Of a stretch of 45,560 nt of DNA, positions 1 through 8,404 are shown in pieces. The position numbers were made by a program, and so were the translations under genes. Every line of letters begins with the position of its first letter. The first letter of the stretch is position 1. A model generated the notes under the pieces. The model was not told where the DNA came from. It was given only the letters and a program-made list of their open reading frames with translations, and ran no database searches. Source of the DNA: Gemmatimonadota bacterium. GTDB taxonomy: Bacteria > Gemmatimonadota > Gemmatimonadetes > Palauibacterales > Palauibacteraceae. The DNA lies in assembly GCA_022820995.1 (NCBI GenBank), contig JAJEEM010000009.1, forward strand, positions 1 through 45,560, in the 5' to 3' direction.

Positions 1-240
1 GGCGGCGCGGACGCCGATCCGCGCCGCGATGCCGGGCCAGAGGTCCTCGGCCGGTTCGCGCGGCCCCAGGCTCGCGGCCCGGTCCACCACGGCCTCGAGC
101 TCCGCGAGCGTCCGGGCGCAGTCCTCGCAGCGCTCCAGGTGCCGCTCGATCAGAACCTCCTCCTCGACGCCGAGGTGGCCGTCGATGTACTCGGAAAGAC
201 GGTCCCGAAAGCGATCCTTCCGCTGTTCTCGATCTGTCAT
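1..240 (-). CDS. Anti-sigma factor with zf-HC2 zinc finger (5' part; C-terminus beyond window)
   Basis: Reading from an ATG at 240 down to the window edge gives 80 codons without a stop. The protein begins MTDREQRKDRF and has the zinc-binding anti-sigma signature H-x3-C-x2-C (H34, C38, C41, in HLERCEDC), typical of the N-terminal zf-HC2 domain that sequesters an ECF sigma factor. It lies 7 nt downstream of the sigma-factor stop codon on the same strand. A GGAGAGG ribosome-binding site overlaps the end of the sigma gene, so the two are almost certainly co-transcribed. No membrane segment is visible in the part present; whether one follows cannot be told because the C-terminus lies outside the window. 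Confidence 0.88.
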   Translation of the reverse strand, partial: MTDREQRKDRFRDRLSEYIDGHLGVEEEVLIERHLERCEDCARTLAELEAVVDRAASLGPREPAEDLWPGIAARIGVRAA

Positions 241-247
241 CGGCTCA

Positions 248-922
248 CTACCTCTCCAGGTGCCGTCTCAGAATCATCCGCGCCCGGTGCAGCTGGGACT
301 TCGAGGTCCCGGCCGTAATCTCCATCATCTCCGCGATCTCGCGGTGCTTGTAACCCTCGACGTCGTGCAGGACGAAGATCTCGCGCGCCCCGTCCGGGAG
401 CCGTTCGAGCGCGACCTCGAAATCGAGACGGATCTCGATGCTGTCGTGCCGCGCCCGGGCCAGAGCCAGGGGAATCTCGTTCGCCATCTCCCGTTCCCTC
501 TGCAGCTTCAGCGCTCGCAGCCGGGTGCACAGGAGGTTCACCGCCAGCCGGTACAGCCACGAACTGAAGGCCGATTCCCCGCGGAACGTCCCGAGCTTCT
601 CCCACGCCCGAACGAAGACATCCTGCGTGAGTTCATCCGCCCGTTCGCTGCCGGCCATTCGGCAAGCGAGTCCATGGACCCGCGACACGTGGGCGCGGTA
701 GATGCGCTCGAACGCCTCCTGATCTCCGAACGTCGCCGCCCGCACGTCCGCCACGACGCCGGTGGAAGGCTGTCCTTCCGTCCGCGCGTGCGGGTCGTGC
801 CCTCGGGATTTGCCGTTCGTTTCGATCACGTCCTGGTCCGCGTTCCCGTTTCGATCTTGAGACGCGCCCTGCGCCCGGAAGGTTGGAGCACCGCCGCGTG
901 CGCGTGGGTCACGGGTGGCCAT
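248..922 (-). CDS. ECF-family RNA polymerase sigma factor
   Basis: The 224-residue product has sigma-70 region 2 at about 63-130 (FERIYRAHVSRVHGLA...ADELTQDVFVRAWEKLGTFRG...SSWLYRLAVNL) and region 4 at about 168-220 (LERLPDGAREIFVLHDVEGYKHREIAEM...SKSQLHRARMILRRHL). Regions 1 and 3 are absent, as in ECF factors. The gene for its probable zf-HC2 anti-sigma factor follows 7 nt downstream. The first ~58 residues are low-complexity and charged, longer than usual for the family, and the start at 922 has no clear Shine-Dalgarno and overlaps the EamA gene by 14 nt. The true start may be an internal GTG near 754. The signal it responds to cannot be read from sequence. Confidence 0.9.
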   Translation of the reverse strand: MATRDPRARGGAPTFRAQGASQDRNGNADQDVIETNGKSRGHDPHARTEGQPSTGVVADVRAATFGDQEAFERIYRAHVSRVHGLACRMAGSERADELTQDVFVRAWEKLGTFRGESAFSSWLYRLAVNLLCTRLRALKLQREREMANEIPLALARARHDSIEIRLDFEVALERLPDGAREIFVLHDVEGYKHREIAEMMEITAGTSKSQLHRARMILRRHLER

Positions 923-1793
923 CGGGGATGTCGGACCGGGGTTCCAGTCGAAGCGAGATGACCCCGGCGAGGATGAGCGCGGCGCCGATCCACTGTCCGG
1001 CCGAGAGGCGGTCGCCGAGCACGGCGGCGGCGAGCGCGAGCGTCACGGCGGGCTCCATCGTGGCGGCGGTCGCCGCTCTTCCCGGGCCGATCCACTGGAT
1101 CCCGATGAGAAAGGCCGTGATCGGAATGGCGGTCGAGAAGAGGCCGATCGCGCCCAGGAGAAGCAGCGGGGCGGGCGCGAGCGGCACGCCGATTCCCCCT
1201 GTCGCCAGCCCGGTGACCGAGATCGCTACCGCCGTAGACGTGAGCGCCGTGGCCGTCGCGGAGATGGGCGGCAGCCCGGCGAAGACCCCGTGACTGCGCA
1301 CGATCCACGCCGCCAGGAACACGACCGCGAGCATGACGAGTCCCACGCCCAGCGGATCGCCCCCTCCGAGTCCGGCGCCCACGGTCAGCGCGCACCCGAT
1401 GGTCGTGAGCGCCAGGGCGGCGATGCGGCGCGGCGTCAGCCGTTCGCCGAGGCGGAACCGCGACAGGAGCACGGTCATCGCCGGATAGCTGAACAGAACG
1501 AGCGTCGCGACCGAGGCCGGCAGACGGTCGAGCCCGAGCATGTAGCACACCGAGTTGAACGCGTACAGCAGACCGAGCAGGACGAGGCCGTTCCATCGTC
1601 CGCGCGGGGGCCGGGGCCGTCCGGTGGCGACCACGAAGATCCACAGCGACCCGCTCCCGAGCAGGAAGCGCCAGGCGAGCAGCGGCAGCACGTCGACGCC
1701 CGCGGCGAACGCGAGCTTGGCGAAGATCGGCAGGGCCCCGTAGCCGAGGGAGGCGACGAATACGATGAGGAGACCACGAGTGATCCTGCGCAT
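909..1793 (-). CDS. EamA/DMT-family inner-membrane transporter
   Basis: The 294-residue protein (from MRRITRGLLIVFVASLGYG) is almost entirely hydrophobic, with about ten predicted transmembrane helices in two EamA-type halves. Family-like features include the GYGALPIFAKLAF start of helix 1, FSYPAMTVLLSRFRLGERL closing the first half, and TAATMEPAVTLALAAAVLGDRLS closing the second. Members of this drug/metabolite transporter superfamily export amino acids, nucleosides or other small metabolites; the substrate is not predictable here. I place the start at the Met at 1793 because the longer reading upstream is charged and unlike the family. No Shine-Dalgarno precedes it. Its 3' end overlaps the sigma-factor gene, suggesting one transcript. 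Confidence 0.85.
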   Translation of the reverse strand: MRRITRGLLIVFVASLGYGALPIFAKLAFAAGVDVLPLLAWRFLLGSGSLWIFVVATGRPRPPRGRWNGLVLLGLLYAFNSVCYMLGLDRLPASVATLVLFSYPAMTVLLSRFRLGERLTPRRIAALALTTIGCALTVGAGLGGGDPLGVGLVMLAVVFLAAWIVRSHGVFAGLPPISATATALTSTAVAISVTGLATGGIGVPLAPAPLLLLGAIGLFSTAIPITAFLIGIQWIGPGRAATAATMEPAVTLALAAAVLGDRLSAGQWIGAALILAGVISLRLEPRSDIPDGHP

Positions 1794-1794
1794 G

Positions 1795-1812
1795 GGCGAA
1801 TCTCGCTTCGCC
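1795..1812 (-). promoter_or_regulatory. Perfect hairpin directly upstream of the EamA start codon
   Basis: GGCGAA (1795-1800) and TTCGCC (1807-1812) form a perfect 6-bp inverted repeat around a 6-nt loop. It ends one base before the EamA ATG (1791-1793), where a ribosome-binding site would be expected, and none is seen. It could limit translation initiation; that role is inference. Confidence 0.35.
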
Positions 1813-1881
1813 AACCGCGAGTCGCCACTTTCAGGTGCCGGACGACCCCCGGTACGGTCCGGCAGGGAAGGGAGGAGAGAC

Positions 1882-2751
1882 ATGGCGGTTTCGGAGCTTT
1901 CGCGCGCGGCGGCAGCCGTCCTCGTCGGGTGCGTGGCGGCGGCCTGTTCGGTGTGGGTGGAGACGCCCGGCGACACGTCGGCTGCCTCGGCGGACCTCGG
2001 CGGCGAAGCTCCCGGCCCGCTCGACCTGGAGGGCTACAGCCTCGTCGACCTCAGCCACGCCTTCGGCGACGAGACGGTCTACTGGCCGACGGACACCGCA
2101 GGGTTCGCACTGCAGGAACTGGCCTTCGGCGAGACCGAGGCCGGCTACTTCTATTCCGCCTACTCCCTGGCGACGGCCGAGCACGGCGGCACGCACATCG
2201 ATGCCCCCATCCATTTCCTCGAGGGAGGGCCCGATGTCGCATCGATCCCGCTCGGGCGGCTCATCGGTCCGGCCGTCGTGATCGACATGACCGCTCAGGC
2301 GGCCGAGGATGCCGACTATCGGCTGACCGTGGCAGATGTCGAGGCACACGAGGCGGAGCACGGCCGGATCGATCCCGGGAGCCTCGTTCTCCTCCGAACG
2401 GGATGGAGCGCGCGCTGGCCCGACGCCCTCTCATACCTCGGGGACGACACGCCCGGAGATGCCTCGCAACTCCACTTCCCGAGTTACGGCGAGGCCGCCG
2501 CGCGCCTCCTCGTCGAAGAGCGAGGGGCCGCCGCCCTCGGAGCCGATGTGGCGTCCATCGACTACGGCGCCTCCACCGACTTCATCGTGCACCAGATCGT
2601 CGCCGCGGCGAATGCGCCGGGTCTCGAGAATCTCACGAACCTCGACCGCCTTCCGCCCCGCGGCGCGACGGTCATTGCCCTGCCGATGAAGATCTCGGGC
2701 GGGTCGGGCGGTCCCCTGCGCGCGATCGCGATCGTGCCGCCCTCGAATTGA
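1882..2751 (+). CDS. Cyclase / kynurenine-formamidase-like lipoprotein
   Basis: The 289-residue protein has the metal-binding signature of the cyclase superfamily (PF04199; kynurenine formamidase, isatin hydrolase): HGGTHIDAPIH at 101-111, supplying H101, H105, D107 and H111. The fold start DLSHAFGDETVYWP at 56-69 is also typical. These enzymes hydrolyse cyclic or N-formyl amides using a divalent metal. An N-terminal segment with lipobox LVGC (C17) predicts lipid anchoring, unusual for kynurenine formamidases, so the substrate is probably extracytoplasmic. The ATG at 1882 follows a strong GGGAGGAG site. It is divergent from EamA; the GGT gene follows 100 nt downstream. The exact substrate is unknown. 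Confidence 0.85.
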   Translation: MAVSELSRAAAAVLVGCVAAACSVWVETPGDTSAASADLGGEAPGPLDLEGYSLVDLSHAFGDETVYWPTDTAGFALQELAFGETEAGYFYSAYSLATAEHGGTHIDAPIHFLEGGPDVASIPLGRLIGPAVVIDMTAQAAEDADYRLTVADVEAHEAEHGRIDPGSLVLLRTGWSARWPDALSYLGDDTPGDASQLHFPSYGEAAARLLVEERGAAALGADVASIDYGASTDFIVHQIVAAANAPGLENLTNLDRLPPRGATVIALPMKISGGSGGPLRAIAIVPPSN

Positions 2752-2851
2752 CCGTGCACCTTCCCGGCCGCTCTTTCCGACCGCGGGCGGTCACCCGACA
2801 TTGCGCGCGATTGCGCGACACTGCCCGCGAAACCCGCAGAGGAGGCGCTTG

Positions 2852-4594
2852 ATGCCCAGGAAGCACGCGTTCGCGTTCGCCGTCCGGACCCTCGCCCTGA
2901 GCGCGTCCATCGCCATGGTCGTCCTCGCGCCGCTCGCCGCCCAGTCGGGCCGCATGGCCGCGCCCTCGCGCGGAGGCATGGTCGTGAGCAGCCACTACCT
3001 CGCCTCGGAAGCGGGCCAGGAGATCCTGAACCGGGGCGGCAACGCGGTCGACGCGGCCGTGGCCACCGCCTTCGCCCTGGCCGTGACGCTGCCTTCGGCC
3101 GGCAACGTGGGCGGCGGCGGCTTCCTCGTGTATCACGGGGCGGACGGCGAAGTGACGACGTTCAACTTCCGCGAGAAGGCGGCGCTCGCGGCGACGGAGC
3201 GCATGTACCTGGGCGAAGACGGCGAAGTCCGGGACAACTCGAACCACATCGGCCTGCTCGCCATCGGCGTGCCCGGCACCGTGGCCGGGATGTGGAAGGC
3301 GCACCAGCGTCTCGGGCGTCTCCCGTGGGAGGATCTCCTCGAACCGGCGATCCGGCTCGCGGAGGACGGCATGCCCTCCACGTGGGCGATGCAGAACTGG
3401 CTCCGCTCCCTGCCCGGCCGCGCGGGGCCGCTCTATGACGCGACCCGCGCGGCCTTCCTCAAGGACGGCGTCCGCATGTACGAGCCGGGGGAGACCTTCC
3501 GGCAGCCGGACCTCGCCGGGACGCTGCGCCGCATCCAGAGCGACGGGCACGACGGCTTCTACCGAGGCACGACGGCGAAGCTTCTCGCCGACTTCATGGC
3601 CGAGCACGGAGGCCTGATCACGGAGGAGGACCTGGCCCGCTACGAGGCGGACGAGTTGACCCCCATCCACGGGACGTACCGGGGATACGACGTCTATTCG
3701 ATGCCGCCGCCGAGTTCGGGCGGCACGGGGCTCGTGGAGATGCTCAACATCCTCGAGGGGTACGACCTCGCCGAGATCGGACACAACTCGGCGCTCTACC
3801 TGCACCTTCTCACCGAGTCGATGCGGCGCTCGTACGCGGACCGGGCGCTCCATCTCGGCGACCCGAAGTTCAATCCCGAGATGCCGATCGACCGTCTGAC
3901 GTCCAAGGAATACGCCGGCCTCCTGCGGGCGAGCATCGACATGGAGAGGGCCTCCCGGAGCGATTCGGCGGCCTTCAACGGGGCCTTCCTCCAGGAGAGC
4001 GAGGAGACGACGCACTACTCGGTGGTGGATTCCGATGGGAACGCGGTCGCGGTCACCTACACGCTCGAGTTCGGCTACGGGTCCAGCATCGTCGTCCCCG
4101 GCGCGGGTTTTCTGCTGAACAACGAACTGGGCGACTTCAACGCGGTCCCGGGCCGCACGAATTCACGCGGCACGATCGGGACGCCGCCCAACCTCGTGGC
4201 GCCCGAGAAGCAGCCGCTGTCGAGCATGACGCCGACGATCGTCGCGCGTGACGGCCGGCCGGTGCTCGCGATCGGGAGTCCGGGAGGGCGGACGATCATC
4301 AACACCACGCTGCAGGTCGTGCTCAACGTCGTCGACCACGGGATGACCGGTTCGCAGTTCGGCCGCGCCATCGAGTCGCCCCGCATCCACCACCAGTGGC
4401 TGCCCGACGTGACCTCGTTCGAGGAGTGGGGTTTCTCGCCCGACACGAAGCGTCTCTACGAAGGCATGGGTCACGTGATGCGGACCCGGAGCGGACAGGG
4501 GCAGGCGATGGGCATCTACATCGACTGGGACACGGGCCTCCGCTGGGGCGCCTCCGACAGCCGCGCCTTCGACGGCGGCGCCCGCGGGAACTAG
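2852..4594 (+). CDS. ggt: Secreted gamma-glutamyltranspeptidase
   Basis: The 580-residue precursor is the normal length for GGT. It has a Sec signal peptide (about 1-30, ending PLAAQS) and then the heavy-chain start (GGMVVSSHYLASEAGQEIL, GGNAVDAAVA). The self-processing site is TTHYSVVD, with the nucleophile at about T386, where the precursor splits into two chains. The glycine loop GSPGGRTI of the small chain is also present. The family transfers or hydrolyses the gamma-glutamyl group of glutathione and similar peptides in the periplasm. The ATG at 2852 has GGAGG 6 nt upstream; the longer in-frame reading from 2801 is unlikely. It is probably co-transcribed with the cyclase lipoprotein upstream. 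Confidence 0.95.
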   Translation: MPRKHAFAFAVRTLALSASIAMVVLAPLAAQSGRMAAPSRGGMVVSSHYLASEAGQEILNRGGNAVDAAVATAFALAVTLPSAGNVGGGGFLVYHGADGEVTTFNFREKAALAATERMYLGEDGEVRDNSNHIGLLAIGVPGTVAGMWKAHQRLGRLPWEDLLEPAIRLAEDGMPSTWAMQNWLRSLPGRAGPLYDATRAAFLKDGVRMYEPGETFRQPDLAGTLRRIQSDGHDGFYRGTTAKLLADFMAEHGGLITEEDLARYEADELTPIHGTYRGYDVYSMPPPSSGGTGLVEMLNILEGYDLAEIGHNSALYLHLLTESMRRSYADRALHLGDPKFNPEMPIDRLTSKEYAGLLRASIDMERASRSDSAAFNGAFLQESEETTHYSVVDSDGNAVAVTYTLEFGYGSSIVVPGAGFLLNNELGDFNAVPGRTNSRGTIGTPPNLVAPEKQPLSSMTPTIVARDGRPVLAIGSPGGRTIINTTLQVVLNVVDHGMTGSQFGRAIESPRIHHQWLPDVTSFEEWGFSPDTKRLYEGMGHVMRTRSGQGQAMGIYIDWDTGLRWGASDSRAFDGGARGN

Positions 4595-4613
4595 CCGGGA
4601 GCCGCGCCGCGGG

Positions 4614-4635
4614 CGGCGGGCTTGAACTTCCGCCG
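4614..4635. terminator. Possible weak stem-loop between convergent genes
   Basis: CGGCGG (4614-4619) pairs perfectly with CCGCCG (4630-4635) across a 10-nt loop, within the 50-nt gap between the convergent GGT and D-aminoacylase-like genes. There is no T-tract, so intrinsic termination is uncertain. Confidence 0.25.
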
Positions 4636-4644
4636 GCAGGATCG

Positions 4645-6336
4645 CTAGCGGGAGGGGCCCTCCCAGCCGGGGCCCCGGACCACGCGCCCGGGCGTGGCGC
4701 CCGTCGGCGCCTCCTCCGCCAGGACCTGCACGCCGTTCACGAACACATCGCGCACGCCGGTCGCCAGCTGATGCGGCGCCTCGAAGGTCGCGTGATCCGC
4801 GATCGTGGCGGGGTCGAAGATCACGACGTCGGCGAAATACCCGGGCGCGAGCCGTCCGCGCCCCTCCAGCCTGAGGTTGGCGGCCGGCAGCGACGTGAGT
4901 TTCCGGACCGCCTCTTCCAGCGGGATGATGCCCTCGTCGCGCACGTACCGGCCGAGGAGCCGCGCGAAGTTGCCGTACGCGCGCGGGTGCGTGCTCGAGC
5001 GCACGAAGGGTTCCTCCGGGGCGAGCGATCCCGCGTCGGACCCGAAGCTCACCCACGGGATCGCGATCTGCCGCCGCACGTTGTCCTCGGACATCATGAA
5101 ATAGACCGTCCCCACGCGGCTGTCGTCCTGCACGACGAGGTCCATCGCGGTCTCTTCGATGCCCGTGCCGCGCGACTCCGCCACATCGGCGAGCGTCCGG
5201 CCCGTCAGGTACTTGAGGGAGTCCTGCCGGAAGCCGACGAGGAGCGCGCGTTCGGGGGAGCCGGCCGCGAGCAGCAGGTTCTCCCACTCGTCCGTGGGCG
5301 TCCGCATCTCCGCCGCGATCCGCGCGCGCGTCTCGGGGTCGCGGAGCCGCTCGATCATCGCGGCGTGCCCGCCCTCGTGGATCCACGGCGGCATCGCCGC
5401 GTCGAGCCCGGTCGAGCCGGCCGTGTAGGTGTACATGTCGGCGGTGATCTCGAGTCCCTCCTCCTGCGCTCGCTCCACCCGCTCGATGACCTCGTCCAGC
5501 TTCGCCCAGTTCTCGCTCCCGGCGGCCTTCAGGTGGTAGATCTCCGCCCGCACGCCGGCTTCCCGCGCGATCGAGATCAGCTCGTCCACGGACTCGATGA
5601 GCCGGTTCCCCTCGCTCCGCAGGTGGGAGATGTAGCCGCCGCCGAACTCTCCGGCCGCGCTCGCGATGGCGATGAGTTCATCGGTGTCGGCATAGAAGGC
5701 CGGGGCGTAGATGAGCGACGAGCCGACGCCGAGGGCGCCCTCGCGCATCGCGTCCCGCACGAGATCCTGCATCCGCCCGAGTTCCTCGGGCGTCGGGGGC
5801 CGGTCCTCGTGGCCGACCTCGTGCACGCGCACGGTCGTGGCCCCGACGTACGAGGCCACGTTGGTCGCGACGCCGCGTTCCACGAGGTGGTCCAGGTACT
5901 CGCCGAGCGACGTCCACGGAATCTCGAAGCGCACGTCGCCCTGGCGGGCGAGCATGTCCGCCTTCATCTCAGGATTCAGCGGTCCCATGGAGTTGCCCTC
6001 GCCGAACACCTCGAGCGTGACGCCCTGGCGGATGTCGCTCAGCGAACGGCCATCGACGATGAGCGACTCGGTCGCCCACGAGAGCATGTTGATGAAACCG
6101 GGGGACACGGCGAGCCCGGCGGCGTCGATGGTCATCCGGGCGGAGGCCGAGGCGAAGTCGCCGACGCCCGCGATCGTGTCGCCGGCGATCGCCACATCCG
6201 CCGTGCGCGGCGCGTCTCCGGAGCCGTCGTAGACCATCCCCCCGCGGATGAGGACGTCGTAGTCGGGGGCGGGGGCCGAGCAGGCCCACGCCACGACCGG
6301 CGCCATCAGAGCCGCGCGCAACATCCGTCGAATCAC
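4645..6336 (-). CDS. D-aminoacylase-family amidohydrolase lacking the N-terminal HxH motif
   Basis: The 563-residue protein has the N-acyl-D-amino-acid deacylase layout: a small beta domain (DYDVLIRGGMVYDGSG), a TIM barrel and a C-terminal beta domain. Typical barrel features are present: EIYHLKAAG, YISHLRSEG and FGSDAG. The usual metal-binding HxH after strand 1 (normally PGFIDxHxH) is replaced by NMLSW at residues 83-87, and the usual NCG-type segment by LEVFGEG. I recall that this NMLSWA version recurs as a subfamily, so it is probably not a dead enzyme. The GTG at 6336 follows GGGAGG, and the leader (MIRRMLRAALMAPVVAWACS) suggests export, though the lipobox is imperfect. Likely substrates are N-acylated D-amino acids or related amides. 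Confidence 0.85.
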   Translation of the reverse strand: MIRRMLRAALMAPVVAWACSAPAPDYDVLIRGGMVYDGSGDAPRTADVAIAGDTIAGVGDFASASARMTIDAAGLAVSPGFINMLSWATESLIVDGRSLSDIRQGVTLEVFGEGNSMGPLNPEMKADMLARQGDVRFEIPWTSLGEYLDHLVERGVATNVASYVGATTVRVHEVGHEDRPPTPEELGRMQDLVRDAMREGALGVGSSLIYAPAFYADTDELIAIASAAGEFGGGYISHLRSEGNRLIESVDELISIAREAGVRAEIYHLKAAGSENWAKLDEVIERVERAQEEGLEITADMYTYTAGSTGLDAAMPPWIHEGGHAAMIERLRDPETRARIAAEMRTPTDEWENLLLAAGSPERALLVGFRQDSLKYLTGRTLADVAESRGTGIEETAMDLVVQDDSRVGTVYFMMSEDNVRRQIAIPWVSFGSDAGSLAPEEPFVRSSTHPRAYGNFARLLGRYVRDEGIIPLEEAVRKLTSLPAANLRLEGRGRLAPGYFADVVIFDPATIADHATFEAPHQLATGVRDVFVNGVQVLAEEAPTGATPGRVVRGPGWEGPSR

Positions 6337-6493
6337 GAATGATCCTCCCGTCAGGCGTGTAGATGCGACCACGGATCCCGCCCGCGAGGTGGGACGGGCG
6401 CGACCGCGCGCTTATCTTGCAATTAACCACGCACGATACCGTCCGCGCGGCCTCGCCGCCCGCGGACACTGTCTCGGTTTTTGGAGGACGAGA

Positions 6494-7339
6494 ATGGCTC
6501 AGTCAGTGAAATCGCTTCGCATCGGCACGGTCGCCGCCGTCGCCGGGGTTCTCTTCGTACTCATCCTGTTCGTGTTCGGCTTCAACCGCGTCGACGAGTA
6601 CGAGGTGGCGGTCAAGCGGAACCCGGTGACCGGCGCCGTGGCGCCCCGCCCCTACACGCAGGGGCTGTACCACAACGTCCTGCGCTCGTGGACGAACTAT
6701 CCGCTGCGCGAGGTCCAGTACCCGTCGGGCGGGCAGGCGGAGCGCCTGGACGCCCTCACCTCGGACCAGCTCCAGATCGCGGTCGACGCGGCCTACCGCT
6801 ACCGCATCAACCCGGACAGCGCGGTCCATCTCTATCTCACGGTGGGGAACGAGAACGCGGTCGCCTCGTTCGTCTACAACACGTACCGCTCGGCGATCCG
6901 TGACGCGATCGCGGAGATCGAGGCCTCGGACATCCTGTCGACCAACCGCACGGGCATCTCCGGGCGCATCGAGGCGCTGATGACGAACCGTCTGAACCCG
7001 CGCGGCCTCGAGATCACCGACTTTTTCGTGCGCGAGGTCGTGCCGCCGGAGACGATCCGCGAGGCGATCGAGGCCAAGCTGTCGCGCGAGCAGCAGGTGC
7101 AGTCCGAGCAGTACCAGACCCAGGTCGTCGTCGAGCAGGCGAACCAGCAGCGCGCCGAAGCCGAGGGGATCCGGGATGCGCAGGACATCATCGCGGAGAG
7201 CCTCGCCGGCATCTCGGGCCAGCGCTACCTGTACTGGCGCTACCTGGAGATGCTCGGGCGGATCGGCGAGGGGAGCAACAACATGGTCATCGCGCCGACC
7301 GAGGGAGGCATCCCCCTCTTCTTCGCCCCGGACCGCTGA
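6494..7339 (+). CDS. SPFH/band-7 (prohibitin-like) membrane protein
   Basis: The 281-residue protein has one N-terminal transmembrane helix (about 10-32, VAAVAGVLFVLILFVFGF). An SPFH domain follows (DEYEVAVKRNPVTGAV...SDQLQIAVDAAYRYRINPD...ITDFFVREVVPPETIREAIEAKL), then a coiled-coil rich in Q and E (SREQQVQSEQYQTQVVVEQANQQRAEAEG). The order matches prohibitins and HflC/HflK-like proteins, which form large membrane rings that organise proteases or microdomains. A GGAGG site lies 6 nt before the ATG. No FtsH or NfeD partner lies next to it, so its specific role is unassigned. A PDZ protein follows 108 nt downstream on the same strand. Confidence 0.88.
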   Translation: MAQSVKSLRIGTVAAVAGVLFVLILFVFGFNRVDEYEVAVKRNPVTGAVAPRPYTQGLYHNVLRSWTNYPLREVQYPSGGQAERLDALTSDQLQIAVDAAYRYRINPDSAVHLYLTVGNENAVASFVYNTYRSAIRDAIAEIEASDILSTNRTGISGRIEALMTNRLNPRGLEITDFFVREVVPPETIREAIEAKLSREQQVQSEQYQTQVVVEQANQQRAEAEGIRDAQDIIAESLAGISGQRYLYWRYLEMLGRIGEGSNNMVIAPTEGGIPLFFAPDR

Positions 7340-7447
7340 GCAGCCGCGGGCTGTCGGGCAACCGACCGCCCTCCCCGGAGTGTCCGACCCTTCAGGAAAA
7401 GAAGGCGGTAGTTCACCACCTGGGGGAATGATCCCGAGGGAGGATAC

Positions 7448-8389
7448 ATGAAGAACTGGAGGGAGGTACTCGCCGTCGGGCTCGCGACGGCGCTGGTGGC
7501 CGGGTTGTACGGCGGTTGGGCCCCGGCCGCGGCCCAGGAGGACGATGAGGACGAGCGGCGCGAACGGGTCCGGGTGGCCTTTTCCGGGGGTGGCGCATAC
7601 CTCGGCGTGGAAATCCTGGACGTCGACGGGGAGCGCGCCTCGGAGCTCGGGATGGCTCGCCCGTACGGCGTCTACATCGGTGGCGTCGTCGACGGCGAAC
7701 CGGCCGCCGAGGCCGGCATCGAAGAAGGGGATGTGGTCGTGGCCTGGAACGGCGACCGCGTCGAGAGCGTCGCCGGGCTTCGGCGGCTGGTGAGCGAGAC
7801 GCCGCCCGGGCGTGTCGTGGATCTGACGGTGCTCCGCGACGGGGCGGAACGGGAGGTGTCCGTCGAACTCGCCGAGCGGGCGAGCTTTTTCTCGGGGGGC
7901 CGTGGCTTGACCTTCGTCTCCCCGCAGGTCGAGCTGACGCAAATCGCCCCCTCGTCTGCGCGCGCGCGGGCCCGGGCGCTCGAAGTGGAAGAGCGGCTCC
8001 GGGACGTCCAGGAACGAGCCGCCGACGGGGTGATGGATCGCATCTTCTACAGCCTGTCGGGGCGCCCGCGACTCGGCGCGAATACGCAGAGCCTGGGGGA
8101 TCAGCTTGCGGAGTACTTCGGTGTGGAAGGGGGCGTCCTCGTCACCTCGGTCCACGAGGACACGCCGGCCGCGGAGGGCGGTCTGCGGGCGGGCGACGTC
8201 ATCGTCGGGCTCGGCGACGAGGAGATCGACGACCCCGACGACCTGAGACGGGCTCTCGCGGATCTCGAACCGGGGGAAGTGTCGGTTCGGGTCGTCCGCG
8301 ACGGCGCGGAGCAGACGCTCACCGTCGAATTGGAGGAGCGGGAGGGTGCATTCAGGTGGCGGCCGCGCGCCGGAGACCTCGACCGCTAG
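7448..8389 (+). CDS. Secreted protein with two PDZ domains, no protease domain
   Basis: The 313-residue protein starts with a Sec signal peptide (MKNWREVLAVGLATALVAGLY... cut near AAAQ). It has two PDZ domains: one at about 50-140 (AYLGVEI...GVVDGEPAAEAGIEEGDVVVAWNG) and one at about 220-300 (GVLVTSVHEDTPAAEGGLRAGDVIVGLGDEEI). A charged, probably helical linker (about 165-200) joins them. DegP/HtrA-type PDZ modules look similar, but there is no trypsin-like domain. It may be a periplasmic scaffold or peptide-binding adaptor. A GGAGG site precedes the ATG. Its stop codon lies only 15 nt from that of the convergent radical SAM gene. Confidence 0.82.
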   Translation: MKNWREVLAVGLATALVAGLYGGWAPAAAQEDDEDERRERVRVAFSGGGAYLGVEILDVDGERASELGMARPYGVYIGGVVDGEPAAEAGIEEGDVVVAWNGDRVESVAGLRRLVSETPPGRVVDLTVLRDGAEREVSVELAERASFFSGGRGLTFVSPQVELTQIAPSSARARARALEVEERLRDVQERAADGVMDRIFYSLSGRPRLGANTQSLGDQLAEYFGVEGGVLVTSVHEDTPAAEGGLRAGDVIVGLGDEEIDDPDDLRRALADLEPGEVSVRVVRDGAEQTLTVELEEREGAFRWRPRAGDLDR

Positions 8390-8404
8390 CGCCGATCCCG
8401 ACCG

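Noticed and set aside
764..779. GGAAGG-CTGT-CCTTCC inverted repeat
   Set aside because: It falls within the doubtful N-terminal coding extension of the sigma factor. A perfect 6-bp stem is not rare at this GC content, so I do not assign it a role.
915..2852. Plus-strand open frame through the EamA gene and cyclase
   Set aside because: It is out of frame with both the EamA (minus) and cyclase (plus) genes and consists mainly of Arg, Gly and Asp.
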